Positions 54,054 to 62,079 of a stretch of DNA of 64,000 bases are shown one piece after another. Where the stretch lies: positions 4,279,001 through 4,343,000 of the forward strand of contig NZ_CP103300.1 of the NCBI RefSeq assembly GCF_025562755.1. The letters are read 5' to 3'. The first letter of the stretch is position 1; each line of letters starts with the position of its first letter. The stretch comes from Endozoicomonas euniceicola (GTDB taxonomy: Bacteria > Pseudomonadota > Gammaproteobacteria > Pseudomonadales > Endozoicomonadaceae). The notes below the pieces were generated by a model, which saw nothing but the letters and a program-made list of their open reading frames with translations, was not told where the DNA came from and made no database searches. Made by a program: the position numbers and the translations under genes.

Positions 54054-54776
54054 ATGAGCAAAAAAGAGCAGCCACTGGTTCAGCACCTGCTGGAGTTACG
54101 TCGCCGGATACTACACAGCCTGCTGGTGATTGGGGTCGTCTTTATTGGCCTGTTCTGGTTTGCCAACGAGATTTACCTGTACGTGTCCGAACCCCTGCGA
54201 ACCCATTTGCCGGAAGGCAGCACCATGATTGCGACTGAGGTGGCTTCGCCGTTTCTGGCACCGTTCAAGCTGACGCTGGTGCTCTCTTTTTTTCTGGCTA
54301 TTCCTTATGTTCTGCACCAGTTCTGGGCGTTTATCGCGCCGGGCCTGTATAGCAGCGAAAAGCGCCTGGCGATTCCCCTGCTGGTGGCCAGCGTGGTGCT
54401 GTTTTATCTGGGTATGGCGTTTGCCTATTACGTGGTGTTTCCGCTGATTTTTGCTTTCTTTACCAGTGTAGGGCCTGAGTCGGTCACGGTGATGACTGAT
54501 ATCAATAGCTATCTGGAGTTTATTCTTAAACTGTTTTTTGCCTTTGGGCTGGCGTTTGAAATACCGGTGGCGACCATTCTGATGGTCTGGTCAGGTATGA
54601 CCACCGTTGCAAGACTGCAAGCCAAACGACCTTATATCATCGTGGGTTGTTTCGTTATAGGTATGCTGCTGACACCGCCGGACGTGATCTCTCAGTCGTT
54701 ACTGGCGATTCCCATGTGGCTGCTGTTCGAAGTGGGCATTGTTTTTTCAAAGCTGAAGCCTTCCGTTTCTGACTAA
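54054..54776 (+). CDS. tatC: Sec-independent translocase subunit TatC
   Basis: 240 aa from the ATG at 54054; the frame is open further upstream, inside tatB. The N-terminus SKKEQPLVQHLLELRRRILH carries the conserved HLxELRxR motif, and six membrane helices follow (for example LTLVLSFFLAIPYVLHQFWA and FFAFGLAFEIPVATILMVWS). It recognises twin-arginine signal peptides. In Pseudomonas rsmE follows tatC; here 8.5 kb separates them. Confidence 0.95.
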   Translation: MSKKEQPLVQHLLELRRRILHSLLVIGVVFIGLFWFANEIYLYVSEPLRTHLPEGSTMIATEVASPFLAPFKLTLVLSFFLAIPYVLHQFWAFIAPGLYSSEKRLAIPLLVASVVLFYLGMAFAYYVVFPLIFAFFTSVGPESVTVMTDINSYLEFILKLFFAFGLAFEIPVATILMVWSGMTTVARLQAKRPYIIVGCFVIGMLLTPPDVISQSLLAIPMWLLFEVGIVFSKLKPSVSD

Positions 54777-54924
54777 CCCGTTCTGTCAGTGCTTTGACTG
54801 CTTTTCCAGACTGTTTTTTCATGGCAGGAGTCAGTCATGCAATTGGCAGCCTGTGCGGCTCATATTTGTCTATTGTGTTTATGTGATAGCTACATAAATG
54901 AGCTGCAGTACTCAGGGAGGAAGT

Positions 54925-55221
54925 ATGTCATATCCCCAGCCTTCAGGCAGTAAACCATCGGGTCAGAATGCCGAACGAAAGATTACCCGGGAATTTAATC
55001 CCTTTGAAGTGCCTTTCGAGGTGATTCTGCATGAGCTGAATACTATTGCCAGGGAATTCTGTCTAACACCGCTGCAATCGCTTCTGTCCGAAGGGTTTGA
55101 AGACCTTGATGATCTGAAAGCCGCTATTGCTGAAATGGATGACAGGCAGCTGGCACGCAGGCTGCTCGCCGAAATTGACATCATCATTGATGAATACCGC
55201 AAAGGTGTAGCCCTTCTCTGA
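54925..55221 (+). CDS. Small conserved-looking protein of unknown function
   Basis: 98 aa from the ATG at 54925, preceded by GGGAGGAAG; an upstream in-frame ATG at 54898 has no ribosome site. It is soluble and helical in the second half (FEDLDDLKAAIAEMDDRQLA, RRLLAEIDIIIDEYRKG). The centre FEVPFEVILHELNTIAREFC may be a short helical domain. I do not recognise a family. It is convergent with the membrane protein at 55244. Confidence 0.6.
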   Translation: MSYPQPSGSKPSGQNAERKITREFNPFEVPFEVILHELNTIAREFCLTPLQSLLSEGFEDLDDLKAAIAEMDDRQLARRLLAEIDIIIDEYRKGVALL

Positions 55222-55233
55222 GATCAGAAGGGC
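55210..55233. terminator. 8-bp stem-loop between convergent genes
   Basis: GCCCTTCT (55210-55217) pairs with AGAAGGGC (55226-55233). The stem overlaps the end of the small ORF and lies 11 nt from the end of the opposing gene. Confidence 0.5.
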
Positions 55234-55243
55234 GAAACCTTGT

Positions 55244-56449
55244 TTATGGCTGCTTACGCTTTCTTTTTTTGAGATACGCCTGATAAAGTTTGAAGGCTGT
55301 ATCCAGTTGTTCTTTGGAATATCCCTTTTTTAACAGAGCTTGATGGATTTTTTCTTTCGCCATACCTTTATTGATATTGGTTTTAAATGTATTGGCCAGC
55401 CGGTTAATGATTTTCTGGTCATCACCTGTCTGTGCATTTAAGTCATAGCCTTTTTCATCTTCCGGAACTTGTTTTTTAAAGAACGTGTAGTTCTCTGTTT
55501 TGCCTTCGTAATCAAGGTAGTGGGTCACTTTTGCCCGTAAATCTTCCTGAATATCGTCGGGACGGGTGAGCGCTATGTAAAAGGTTGTGAAATAAGAGGT
55601 TTTAACAATGTCGACAATGGAAGTGAACAGCGAAGACAGAACAAAACTGATGAATAATAAAATAAATATTGGCAGTGTATTAACAACAATCTCATTGTTT
55701 TCTGTCAGAATCATCCAGCTTTCCGGAAACAGAGAGTGACCCAGATAGCCAACACCTGCGCCCAAAGCCAGAGCAGGGAGAAACAGTACCAGAGAAAGGG
55801 AGCCAATAAGGCTGCCTATCAGGTCAATACCCAGTACGCCTGCCAAAGCTCCCGGTATGTTTTTCTTGAGAAGGGATAGTTTCTCCGGAATTTGTCGAAT
55901 AGTTGACTGATCAATCACGATAGCAGGCAGGGAGAAATTTTTTACCAGGTCCCAGACTTCACTGAAAACGTCAAACAGGAGGTTGATGAAAAAATTACTG
56001 CCTGTATTTGATTCGCTGTCAGATTCTTCAGAGCTTTTTGACTTGATCAGGTAATCAATCATTGAATAGAGAAATAAAGAGAAGCCCATGCCTTTTATAG
56101 CCCTGGCACCACTGGGTATGTCTGTGTCCTTTCCTTGCAAAATATCGTAAATCATCCATGAGCCAACGGCTTTGTAACGCATTTGAATAAATGAAAATAC
56201 CGGCCCGGCCATAAGAGTCAGCAGAATTAACAGCATTCCTGTCAAATAGTCCTGTGCTATCAGAAAGTAATAGACACAGGCAAGGCACATTGTCATGGCT
56301 ATGGTTTTGAACAGGGTCATGCGGAAAGCCAGTTTAAAGATGTCAGCGTCTTTGCCCAGTAAACTGACGCTGCCGGTCAGCAGACCTTTAATATCCTTGC
56401 CCTTTGCCCCCAGTCCGGATGACAGCGTGTCAGAAAATCCCTTTATCAT
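55244..56449 (-). CDS. Polytopic inner membrane protein of unknown function
   Basis: 401 aa. Hydrophobic stretches suggest five or six membrane helices (TIAMTMCLACVYYFLIA, TGMLLILLTLMAGPVFSFIQ, GIDLIGSLIGSLSLVLFLPA, LPIFILLFISFVLSSLFTSI). An acidic Ser/Glu-rich loop lies near residue 145 (KSSEESDSESNTGS). The C-terminus is a soluble helical part with AKEKIHQALLKKGYSKEQLD, similar in form to UBA-like or DUF-type tails. Family not recognised. It begins the accessory block between tatC and rsmE. Confidence 0.65.
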   Translation of the reverse strand: MIKGFSDTLSSGLGAKGKDIKGLLTGSVSLLGKDADIFKLAFRMTLFKTIAMTMCLACVYYFLIAQDYLTGMLLILLTLMAGPVFSFIQMRYKAVGSWMIYDILQGKDTDIPSGARAIKGMGFSLFLYSMIDYLIKSKSSEESDSESNTGSNFFINLLFDVFSEVWDLVKNFSLPAIVIDQSTIRQIPEKLSLLKKNIPGALAGVLGIDLIGSLIGSLSLVLFLPALALGAGVGYLGHSLFPESWMILTENNEIVVNTLPIFILLFISFVLSSLFTSIVDIVKTSYFTTFYIALTRPDDIQEDLRAKVTHYLDYEGKTENYTFFKKQVPEDEKGYDLNAQTGDDQKIINRLANTFKTNINKGMAKEKIHQALLKKGYSKEQLDTAFKLYQAYLKKRKRKQP

Positions 56450-56533
56450 GTTCGTGCTCCTGTAGAACCTTATTTCCCTGCTGACGTTATTATAGTTACA
56501 AGCCTTTTCAGGCTGCCTCTCTAAAGCAAAATC

Positions 56534-56620
56534 TACTGTTCTGTCTGCGGGGAAGCGGGGAAGTGGCTCTCGACGCCATAGAATCTGAGCGAGTCAGTAC
56601 AGAAATACTGGCTTTTAATT
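56534..56620 (+). pseudogene. Fragment of an mqsA antitoxin gene
   Basis: About 87 bases (TACTGTTCTGTCTGCGGGGA onward to GGCTTTTAATTCC) match 59212-59290 inside the intact mqsA downstream, with several substitutions and an insertion of about 8 nt that breaks the frame. Same strand as the intact copy. It shows that an mqsRA-type locus was duplicated or shuffled here. Confidence 0.7.
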
Positions 56621-56734
56621 CCATTTTTCGTAGTCGTATAAAGGTCGGGAGTTGCTGAGGGGGGGGAGCCATTGCAATTTTCAGAACTGCACAATGAAAG
56701 AGCTGACCCTGATTTTTTCCTAAAGCCCTGATGT

Positions 56735-57068
56735 AACCCTATGTGGCGAGGTGGAATGCGATGAAGTCTACATAGATAGTCGCAGGTCACAAAGGTTGTC
56801 CGGAAGAGGTGAAAAAAAGGACGCTACAGCAAACCGAAAGACTGGGGTTACGGTCACAAATCGGTTTGCCGCAGTGATAGTGTATACGCTCGTGATGAAG
56901 ACAATGATGGCTTCCATGAAATTCATGTGAACACGATGGAAGGTTTCTGGTCGCTATTGCGATTCTGGCTGCGCCCTTATCGGAGTATATCACAAGAGAA
57001 GCTTCCGCTGTATCTGAGCTTCTTCGAGTGCCTGCACAACGTCAGGAGAGGTGGTAGGAGGTGTTTCT
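56735..57068 (+). pseudogene. 3' remnant of an IS1595-family (ISXO2-like) transposase
   Basis: Frame-broken pieces read CDEVYIDSR (the catalytic CDEVY motif) and then, in another frame, GFHEIHVNTMEGFWSLLRFW followed by SISQEKLPLYLSFFE and CLHNVR. This N-T-x-EGFWSLLRR pattern with KLPLYLxFFExxHN is typical of the ISXO2-like DDE transposase C-terminus. The N-terminal zinc ribbon is absent here but occurs on the other strand at 58703-58879. Confidence 0.8.
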
Positions 57069-57074
57069 GGGTAG

Positions 57075-57100
57075 CTCCCCGGAATCCATCAAGAGCCTTT
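57075..57100 (+). repeat. 26-bp direct repeat, left copy
   Basis: The 26 bases at 57075-57100 (beginning CTCCCCGGAATCC) recur exactly at 58942-58967 in the same orientation. The pair frames the two orphan genes and lies at the edges of IS1595 debris, suggesting duplication or recombination at this sequence. Confidence 0.8.
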
Positions 57101-57143
57101 TCCATATGCTACTTTTAAAAGCCAAAGCAAAGGCAGTAAAAAT

Positions 57144-57770
57144 ATGAATAAAAATGAATTGTTTTTTTGTGCTTTTTTCACCCTCTATTCGATAACAGGT
57201 TTTGCGGGTGTTAATTGTGAACAGTGTGGGCATGAGTATGAAGGAGAAAGTTGTCCGTATGAGGAGCAGCACCGACTTTTGTCTGACCAGCTAGAAGCAC
57301 TTATAGGTAGTGAGAATGAAAGTACTTCAGAAGCTCGCTCGATGATTAGTGGTGATCGCTTTAACCACTTTTACCTTGATCTGGGCTCGGGTTCACTGCT
57401 CATGGTGAAGTACTTGCCGGGTGAGAATCCTTTTATGTTATTTAATGCACCTAGCACACCGCCTCATGAGTTAAGACAACAATGTAATAATCTTAGAGAT
57501 GAAGCCAACAAATATTTTCCAGGTTCTTGGGAGTGGAAAAGTATCTGGCAACAAGCATACGAATTTACATTAGAACACTCCTACAATGTCCATTGCCTTT
57601 TTTTTGGAGTGCAAGCATTAACCAGATTACAAAGATTCAATGAGGCTCTGGCACTGCTCGAACGTATAAGAAATGAACCTATCTCACAAACAGATGCCAA
57701 ATTTATTGAGTGTATTAATAAACAAGAAGCTTTCATTTACTGCTGTATTAAAAATTATGGTCATAATTAG
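57144..57770 (+). CDS. Small exported protein of unknown function
   Basis: 208 aa. Signal peptide at residues 1-21 (ELFFCAFFTLYSITGFA), then a short Cys pattern VNCEQCGHEYEGESC that could bind metal or form disulfides. The C-terminal half (residues 125-200) is helical with ALTRLQRFNEALALLERIRN, resembling one or two TPR-like hairpins. Family not recognised. It sits in the IS-framed cassette next to a predicted C58 protease, same strand and also AT-rich. A partner or second effector is possible. Confidence 0.6.
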   Translation: MNKNELFFCAFFTLYSITGFAGVNCEQCGHEYEGESCPYEEQHRLLSDQLEALIGSENESTSEARSMISGDRFNHFYLDLGSGSLLMVKYLPGENPFMLFNAPSTPPHELRQQCNNLRDEANKYFPGSWEWKSIWQQAYEFTLEHSYNVHCLFFGVQALTRLQRFNEALALLERIRNEPISQTDAKFIECINKQEAFIYCCIKNYGHN

Positions 57771-57893
57771 AATCATAACCCACTTGGGCCCTTGCAGACT
57801 GTAGATTTGGTACATATGTTTAGCACAAAAAAACAGGGGTTTTTGAGTATGTACAATTTTTTCTGATGAAAGTAGCTAAAGTTAAGTTGGTAC

Positions 57894-58595
57894 ATGCTTG
57901 ATTGGGTGATCACTATGGGCTGGAAATTCGTCTTTAAAACAAACAGTTATATTACAGTTGGAGTCAAGTGGAGGCGGAAAAAAACTGGCTCAGAAACTCA
58001 CTGGGAAAGTCATGGAGGGCATAGGGGTATATGTGTTCCTATGTTAGCCAAATGGCTACAAAAAAGTATTCCTTTGGGGTATAGGGGCATTCGGTTTGCC
58101 AGTGAACTTCGCTTGGGGGCCAGAGATTTTCATTTTGTCAGTGAGCTGCAAGCTTCCAGTTTAATGGGAATTACCCACTCAGCTTTCTCGGTGCAAAAAT
58201 CAGCCTTCGGCTTAGTCCCTGAGCGGCCATTTCATAACGTAGTTGCTGTGTTCAACGTTTATGATTTGTTTGTCAAAGACTATGCAGCGGAGGGAGCATA
58301 CTTTTTCAATTTAACAGCAATGTTTGACAAGGTATGTTTCAATTATGGGTATTTCGCACTTATCATGATTAATCTCAACCCCTGTAATTCTGTGGGCCAT
58401 ACCATAGGCTTTCGTCATGACTATCAAATTTTCCAGATGTTTGATCCTAATTTAGGCTTAATTGAGTACTCTGATGAAGAAAGCTTTAGAAAAAATGTCC
58501 AGTTTAATTTTCTTACAAATGAAGTTTACTATCGTTATATTCGGTGCAGTAAACATAATTACTGGGTGCTGCTAGAGATAGATCGCATCTCTTAG
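57894..58595 (+). CDS. YopT-like C58 family cysteine protease (candidate effector)
   Basis: 233 aa; the second Met (residue 8) is an alternative start. The papain-like triad of the C58 family is visible in order: Cys47 in HRGICVPMLAKWLQ, His169 in CNSVGHTIGFRHD, and Asp184 in FQMFDPNLGLIEY. The G-x-C and FDPN-G-x-x-x patterns are those of YopT/AvrPphB-type proteases, which cleave host proteins after delivery by secretion systems. No signal peptide is present, consistent with a type III or similar substrate. The gene is AT-rich and framed by IS1595 debris and 26-bp repeats, suggesting horizontal transfer. Host target unknown. Confidence 0.72.
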   Translation: MLDWVITMGWKFVFKTNSYITVGVKWRRKKTGSETHWESHGGHRGICVPMLAKWLQKSIPLGYRGIRFASELRLGARDFHFVSELQASSLMGITHSAFSVQKSAFGLVPERPFHNVVAVFNVYDLFVKDYAAEGAYFFNLTAMFDKVCFNYGYFALIMINLNPCNSVGHTIGFRHDYQIFQMFDPNLGLIEYSDEESFRKNVQFNFLTNEVYYRYIRCSKHNYWVLLEIDRIS

Positions 58596-58653
58596 TAGAG
58601 TCTACACATCAAACAAGTACAATGGTGCTTTTTGTTTGATCCTTAATTCAAAA

Positions 58654-58706
58654 CCCACTGAAATCATTACCTCCACGAACACTACCTTACCCTTTGTTCT
58701 CATCAT
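58654..58706. repeat. About 50-bp sequence repeated at 63122-63174
   Basis: The two stretches share a CCTTTGTTCTCATCA core and about three quarters of the rest by eye, in the same orientation. The first abuts the IS1595 N-terminal fragment, the second lies beside the vapB remnant. Origin unknown. Confidence 0.5.
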
Positions 58707-58879
58707 TTGCGCTGGCAGTTTTTGCAGGAATAACACTGACGGTCGGGCTGTGACTCATCTTTACCCTGAAGGGTAATGTTATCACTTCCGCAGTGCGGGC
58801 AGGTTACACCATCAGGCCAGCGAAACTGGCGTATACGTTCGTAGCATTTGGCGTTGTCAAGGAGATCATACAGCTTCAT
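58703..58879 (-). pseudogene. 5' remnant of an IS1595-family transposase
   Basis: From an ATG at 58879 the minus strand reads MKLYDLLDNAKCYERIRQFR, then CPHCGSDNITLQGK and RQCYSCKNCQRK before a stop. This is the N-terminal helix plus zinc ribbon of ISXO2-like transposases, which continue for another 230 residues in intact copies. Orientation is opposite to the C-terminal piece at 56735. Confidence 0.75.
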
Positions 58880-58941
58880 AGTAAGGCTGTTTACGCCGAA
58901 GTACTCGCTACTTGTAGTCAGGGAAACCGCACTAATGACAA

Positions 58942-58967
58942 CTCCCCGGAATCCATCAAGAGCCTTT
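58942..58967 (+). repeat. 26-bp direct repeat, right copy
   Basis: Exact match to 57075-57100. Its last bases coincide with the point where homology to MqsR begins, so it marks the breakpoint that removed the 5' part of mqsR. Confidence 0.8.
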
Positions 58968-59101
58968 ATAAAAGTATGACAACCTATGCAAACCACAAGA
59001 TATGGCAGGATGTGTATAGGCCGACTTCGTCCGGTGGCGAAGTTTATCTCAAACTGACAGTGACTGATGATGTACTCGTCGTGTCCTTCAAGGAGTTATA
59101 G
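58967..59101 (+). pseudogene. mqsR: Truncated mqsR toxin gene (C-terminus only)
   Basis: The frame reads YKSMTTYANHKIWQDVYRP and VYLKLTVTDDVLVVSFKEL, matching the last part of the MqsR ribonuclease toxin (E. coli MqsR is 98 aa). The upstream part of the same open frame, from 58793, is made of IS and repeat sequence and is not MqsR. The toxin should therefore be inactive. The stop is 2 nt before mqsA. Confidence 0.82.
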
Positions 59102-59103
59102 GC

Positions 59104-59502
59104 ATGAAATGTCCAGTATGTTCTGAAGCAGATTTAGTACGCGACACTCGTGATCTGCCTTATACCTACAAAGGGGAACGGATTTCTATTCCGGATGTTA
59201 GAGGCGACTACTGTTCTGCCTGCGGGGAAGTAGTTCTCGACGCCGTGGAATCAGAGAGAGTCAGTACAGAAATGCTGGCTTTTAATAAACAGGTCAATGC
59301 TGCTATCGTTGATCCTGAATTCATTGTCAGCGTACGCAGAAAGCTGTCCCTTGATCAGAAAGAGGCTGGAGAAATATTTGGTGGCGGAGTGAATGCTTTC
59401 TCCCGGTACGAGAATGGTAAAACCAAGCCACCACTTTCTCTGGTAAAGCTGTTTAAGCTGCTGAACAATTACCCTGAGCTGTTATCTGAAATACGTCATT
59501 AG
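59104..59502 (+). CDS. mqsA: MqsA antitoxin
   Basis: 132 aa, complete. The N-terminal zinc domain is MKCPVCSEADLVRDTRD with YCSACGEVVLD (four Cys), and the C-terminal Xre-like HTH is SLDQKEAGEIFGGGVNAFSR followed by YENGKTKPPLSLVKLFKLLN. It binds and neutralises MqsR and represses its own and other promoters. With mqsR truncated upstream it is an orphan antitoxin, possibly kept as a regulator or as protection against another MqsR. A fragment of a second copy lies at 56534. Confidence 0.9.
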   Translation: MKCPVCSEADLVRDTRDLPYTYKGERISIPDVRGDYCSACGEVVLDAVESERVSTEMLAFNKQVNAAIVDPEFIVSVRRKLSLDQKEAGEIFGGGVNAFSRYENGKTKPPLSLVKLFKLLNNYPELLSEIRH

Positions 59503-59572
59503 CAATATCGTCGTAAACCCTCGCCCAATGCGGGCGGGGATATAAGACGGGAAGGCGCAGAGCCTTCCGCCA

Positions 59573-60001
59573 TCAATCTGGTGTACTCTGGCTATTAACG
59601 TAGTCCTTCAGAGTCTCGATAGTTGCACCGCCAGCACTGCAAGCAAAGTAAGACCTTGACCACATTAAGCCTGCTTTGCTCTGAGCAGTAAGGTGGGTAT
59701 TCAGCATTCGCAACCGTCTTGATGATGTTGATTTGAGATTATTTACCATGACACTGATAGCCAGTTTTGGTGGGTAGGTCACCAACAGGTGTACGTGATC
59801 TTTTTCGCCATCCATTTCAAGTAACTGGCATTCCAGTTTTTCACATGCACTCTCGAACGACTCCCGTAACTGCTTGATCATATAGCCATCAAAAAGCTTT
59901 CGTCTGTACTTTGTCGTGAACACCAAATGAATAACCAGCTTGGTAACGCTATGTCGTTTGCGAAGATACCCTTTAAGTAAATCTTTATTGTGTGCGCTCA
60001 C
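59573..60001 (-). CDS. tnpA: IS200/IS605 transposase TnpA (Y1 HUH)
   Basis: 142 aa from a GTG at 60001 preceded by AGAGG; the longer open frame to 60103 is not family-like. The REP/HUH motif is KDHVHLLVTYPPKLA (His-hydrophobic-His), preceded by HLVFTTKYRRKLF, and the catalytic Tyr is probably in LKDYVNSQ near the C-terminus. It cuts and joins single-stranded DNA at the element ends. It appears intact, so the element may still be mobilised. Confidence 0.88.
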   Translation of the reverse strand: MSAHNKDLLKGYLRKRHSVTKLVIHLVFTTKYRRKLFDGYMIKQLRESFESACEKLECQLLEMDGEKDHVHLLVTYPPKLAISVMVNNLKSTSSRRLRMLNTHLTAQSKAGLMWSRSYFACSAGGATIETLKDYVNSQSTPD

Positions 60002-60066
60002 TTGAAAACCTCTTTCAAATACCTGTAATATGAAGTTTATATTAATGAGCACTGAAATAACGTTCC

Positions 60067-60380
60067 ATGCTGAGAGCCACCAAAGTACGAATCTATCCAA
60101 CATCAGAGCAGGCGGAATTTCTCGACCGTCAGTTTGATGCTGTGCGGTTCGTATGGAACAAGGCCCTGGCTATTAAGGTTCATTATTACAAGGTTCGTGG
60201 GCAGAGCCTTTCTCCCAAAAAACACCTGAAGCCCTTGCTGGCAAAAGCCAAGAAAAGCCGAAAGTACTCATGGCTGAAAAACGCTGACTCTATTGCACTG
60301 CAACAGGCCACTATCAATCTGGATACGGCCTTTCAAAACTTTTTCAATCCCAAATTGCAGGCAAGATTTCCTCGCTTCAA
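60067..60380 (+). pseudogene. tnpB: tnpB, 5' part (interrupted by an IS1380-family element)
   Basis: The frame from 60067 reads MLRATKVRIYPTSEQAEFLD ... FVWNKALAI ... NLDTAFQNFF ... ARFPRF, the TnpB N-terminal wedge and helical part. After base 60380 it enters the IS. Joining 60380 to 62085 keeps the frame and gives FPRFKKKHGK, so the gene was whole before insertion. Confidence 0.9.
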
Positions 60381-62079
60381 CCTAAATTCAGCGGTTAACC
60401 CCTGAGCTAAACTCTAACCCTCAACAATATTGAGGGCTCGAAGATGGTTCGACCACCAAAACCCACTCCCCCAAAGGGTGAGTTGTCTGAAATGAAAAAA
60501 GATCCCTTATCCGTCAAACTCGAAGTCGATTCTTTCGACGGTAAAATTCATGTCGAGTGGGAGCCTGAAGCATCGGTCACCCCAATGGGACAGCTTCCTT
60601 TTTTTATACAGTTTTTAAAAACAGGTCACCGATTTGAACCCTGGATTAACGATTGCCCACTAACTTATAAAAGCCCAAACGCCCCTCAAAAAGTGGATGT
60701 GATTGGCTCATTAATGCTTTCCATTCTTTCAGGACATAAACGCTATGCGCATATCGGAACAATTATTGGTGATAAAGTAAACGCTCAGTTGCTCGGGATG
60801 AAAAAAATTGTCAGCGATGATTCTGCCAGGCGTGGTTTAAAGAAGATTGACGAAGATGAAGGCGTTGAATGGATGCAAAAACACCTCCATCTCTGTTTTG
60901 ATCCGTTATTAACCATTCCATGGATTATGGATGTTGATGTTACCGTGAAAACCATTTATGGGCATCAGGAAGGAGCGGTTAATGGCTATAACCCACATAA
61001 GAAAGGGAGACCCTCTCATACTTACCACTCATATATGATGGCTAATCTTAAATTAATACTGGAGGTTGAAGTCAGACCCGGAAATCAAAGTCAAAGTAAA
61101 TACTCTTTACCCGGTTTAATGGAGCTATTAAATCGACTTCCAAAACGCTGCTGGCCTGAATTTGTTCGTGGTGATTGTGATTGGGGAAGTGACCGGGTAA
61201 TGAGCGAATTGGAAGATGCTGGTTGTCATTATCTTTTTAAAATGAAGAAGCACGACAACGTTAAGAAAGCCATAGGGAATGCACACTGTAGCGGAGGATG
61301 GGTAAAATACGACAACCATTGGGAGGGAAAAGAATCCGTAATTAAACTGTCAGGTTGGAAAAAAGAAAGACGCATAATTATTGTTCGAAGACGGCGTCCT
61401 GAAAATGAAATACCGATGTTGGAAAAAGGAATAAAAGAACGTCAACAAACGTTAGCATTAATAGAAGAGCCAGAAAATATAAAAGCTTACGAGTATTCGG
61501 TTCTGGTCACATCTCTTGATAATGATATAGTCTCGATCATTAATCATTATCGCAATAGGGCTGACTGTGAAAATAACTTTGATGAAATCAAAAACCAATG
61601 GGGCTGGGGCGGTTATGTAACAAAAGATATGGCAAGATGTCGAATGCTGGCCCGAATGGTTGCCTTGGTTTACAACTGGTGGACGCTATACGTTCGATTG
61701 AGTAATCCGGACTCCCATAAAGAATCAATTACCAGCCGTCCCTTATTAATGAGTTCAATTGGCAAGCTGACCCACTCTGGCAACCAAAAGAAAATAAAGC
61801 TGACAAGCCAGCATCGATGGATGTATAAAATTGCGAAATTACAAAGTGAACTGTGTGATTTTTTTGATTCAATCAAAAGTATCGCACCGCAGTTGAATCC
61901 AATTAACGCATGGTGTCGTATTTTAACGAAAGCGGTCTCAAAATTTTTGAAAAAAGGGCAGGTTATTACGATGCAACCATTAATTCGATCGGGCTAATGA
62001 CTTAAAAAAACGCTGCTCAGAACCGTGAGAAGCTATTCCTAATGGCATGGCTCAGTGGCGTTCAACTGCTGAATTTAGG
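60381..62079 (+). mobile_element. IS1380-family insertion sequence inside tnpB
   Basis: 1699 bp. Ends are CCTAAATTCAGCGGTTAA (left) and the reverse complement of CCTAAATTCAGCAGTTGAA (right). The target duplication is TTCAA (60376-60380 and 62080-62084). The complete terminal repeats and perfect target duplication indicate a recent, possibly still mobile copy. Confidence 0.93.
60444..61997 (+). CDS. IS1380-family DDE transposase
   Basis: 517 aa, complete. Family hallmarks are IMDVDVTVKTIYGHQEGAVN followed by GYNPHKKGRPSHTYHSYM (first Asp region), VRGDCDWGSDRVMSELEDAG (second Asp), and HYRNRADCENNFDEIKNQWG followed by WGGYVTKDMARCRMLARM (Glu region), ending in ITSRPLLMSSIGKLT. It catalyses cut-and-paste transposition. 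It begins 63 nt inside the left end. Confidence 0.92.
   Translation: MVRPPKPTPPKGELSEMKKDPLSVKLEVDSFDGKIHVEWEPEASVTPMGQLPFFIQFLKTGHRFEPWINDCPLTYKSPNAPQKVDVIGSLMLSILSGHKRYAHIGTIIGDKVNAQLLGMKKIVSDDSARRGLKKIDEDEGVEWMQKHLHLCFDPLLTIPWIMDVDVTVKTIYGHQEGAVNGYNPHKKGRPSHTYHSYMMANLKLILEVEVRPGNQSQSKYSLPGLMELLNRLPKRCWPEFVRGDCDWGSDRVMSELEDAGCHYLFKMKKHDNVKKAIGNAHCSGGWVKYDNHWEGKESVIKLSGWKKERRIIIVRRRRPENEIPMLEKGIKERQQTLALIEEPENIKAYEYSVLVTSLDNDIVSIINHYRNRADCENNFDEIKNQWGWGGYVTKDMARCRMLARMVALVYNWWTLYVRLSNPDSHKESITSRPLLMSSIGKLTHSGNQKKIKLTSQHRWMYKIAKLQSELCDFFDSIKSIAPQLNPINAWCRILTKAVSKFLKKGQVITMQPLIRSG

Noticed and set aside
58793..59101. 102-codon open frame ahead of mqsA as a full toxin gene
   Set aside because: Only the last 44 codons resemble MqsR; the first part is antisense IS1595 sequence and the 26-bp repeat.
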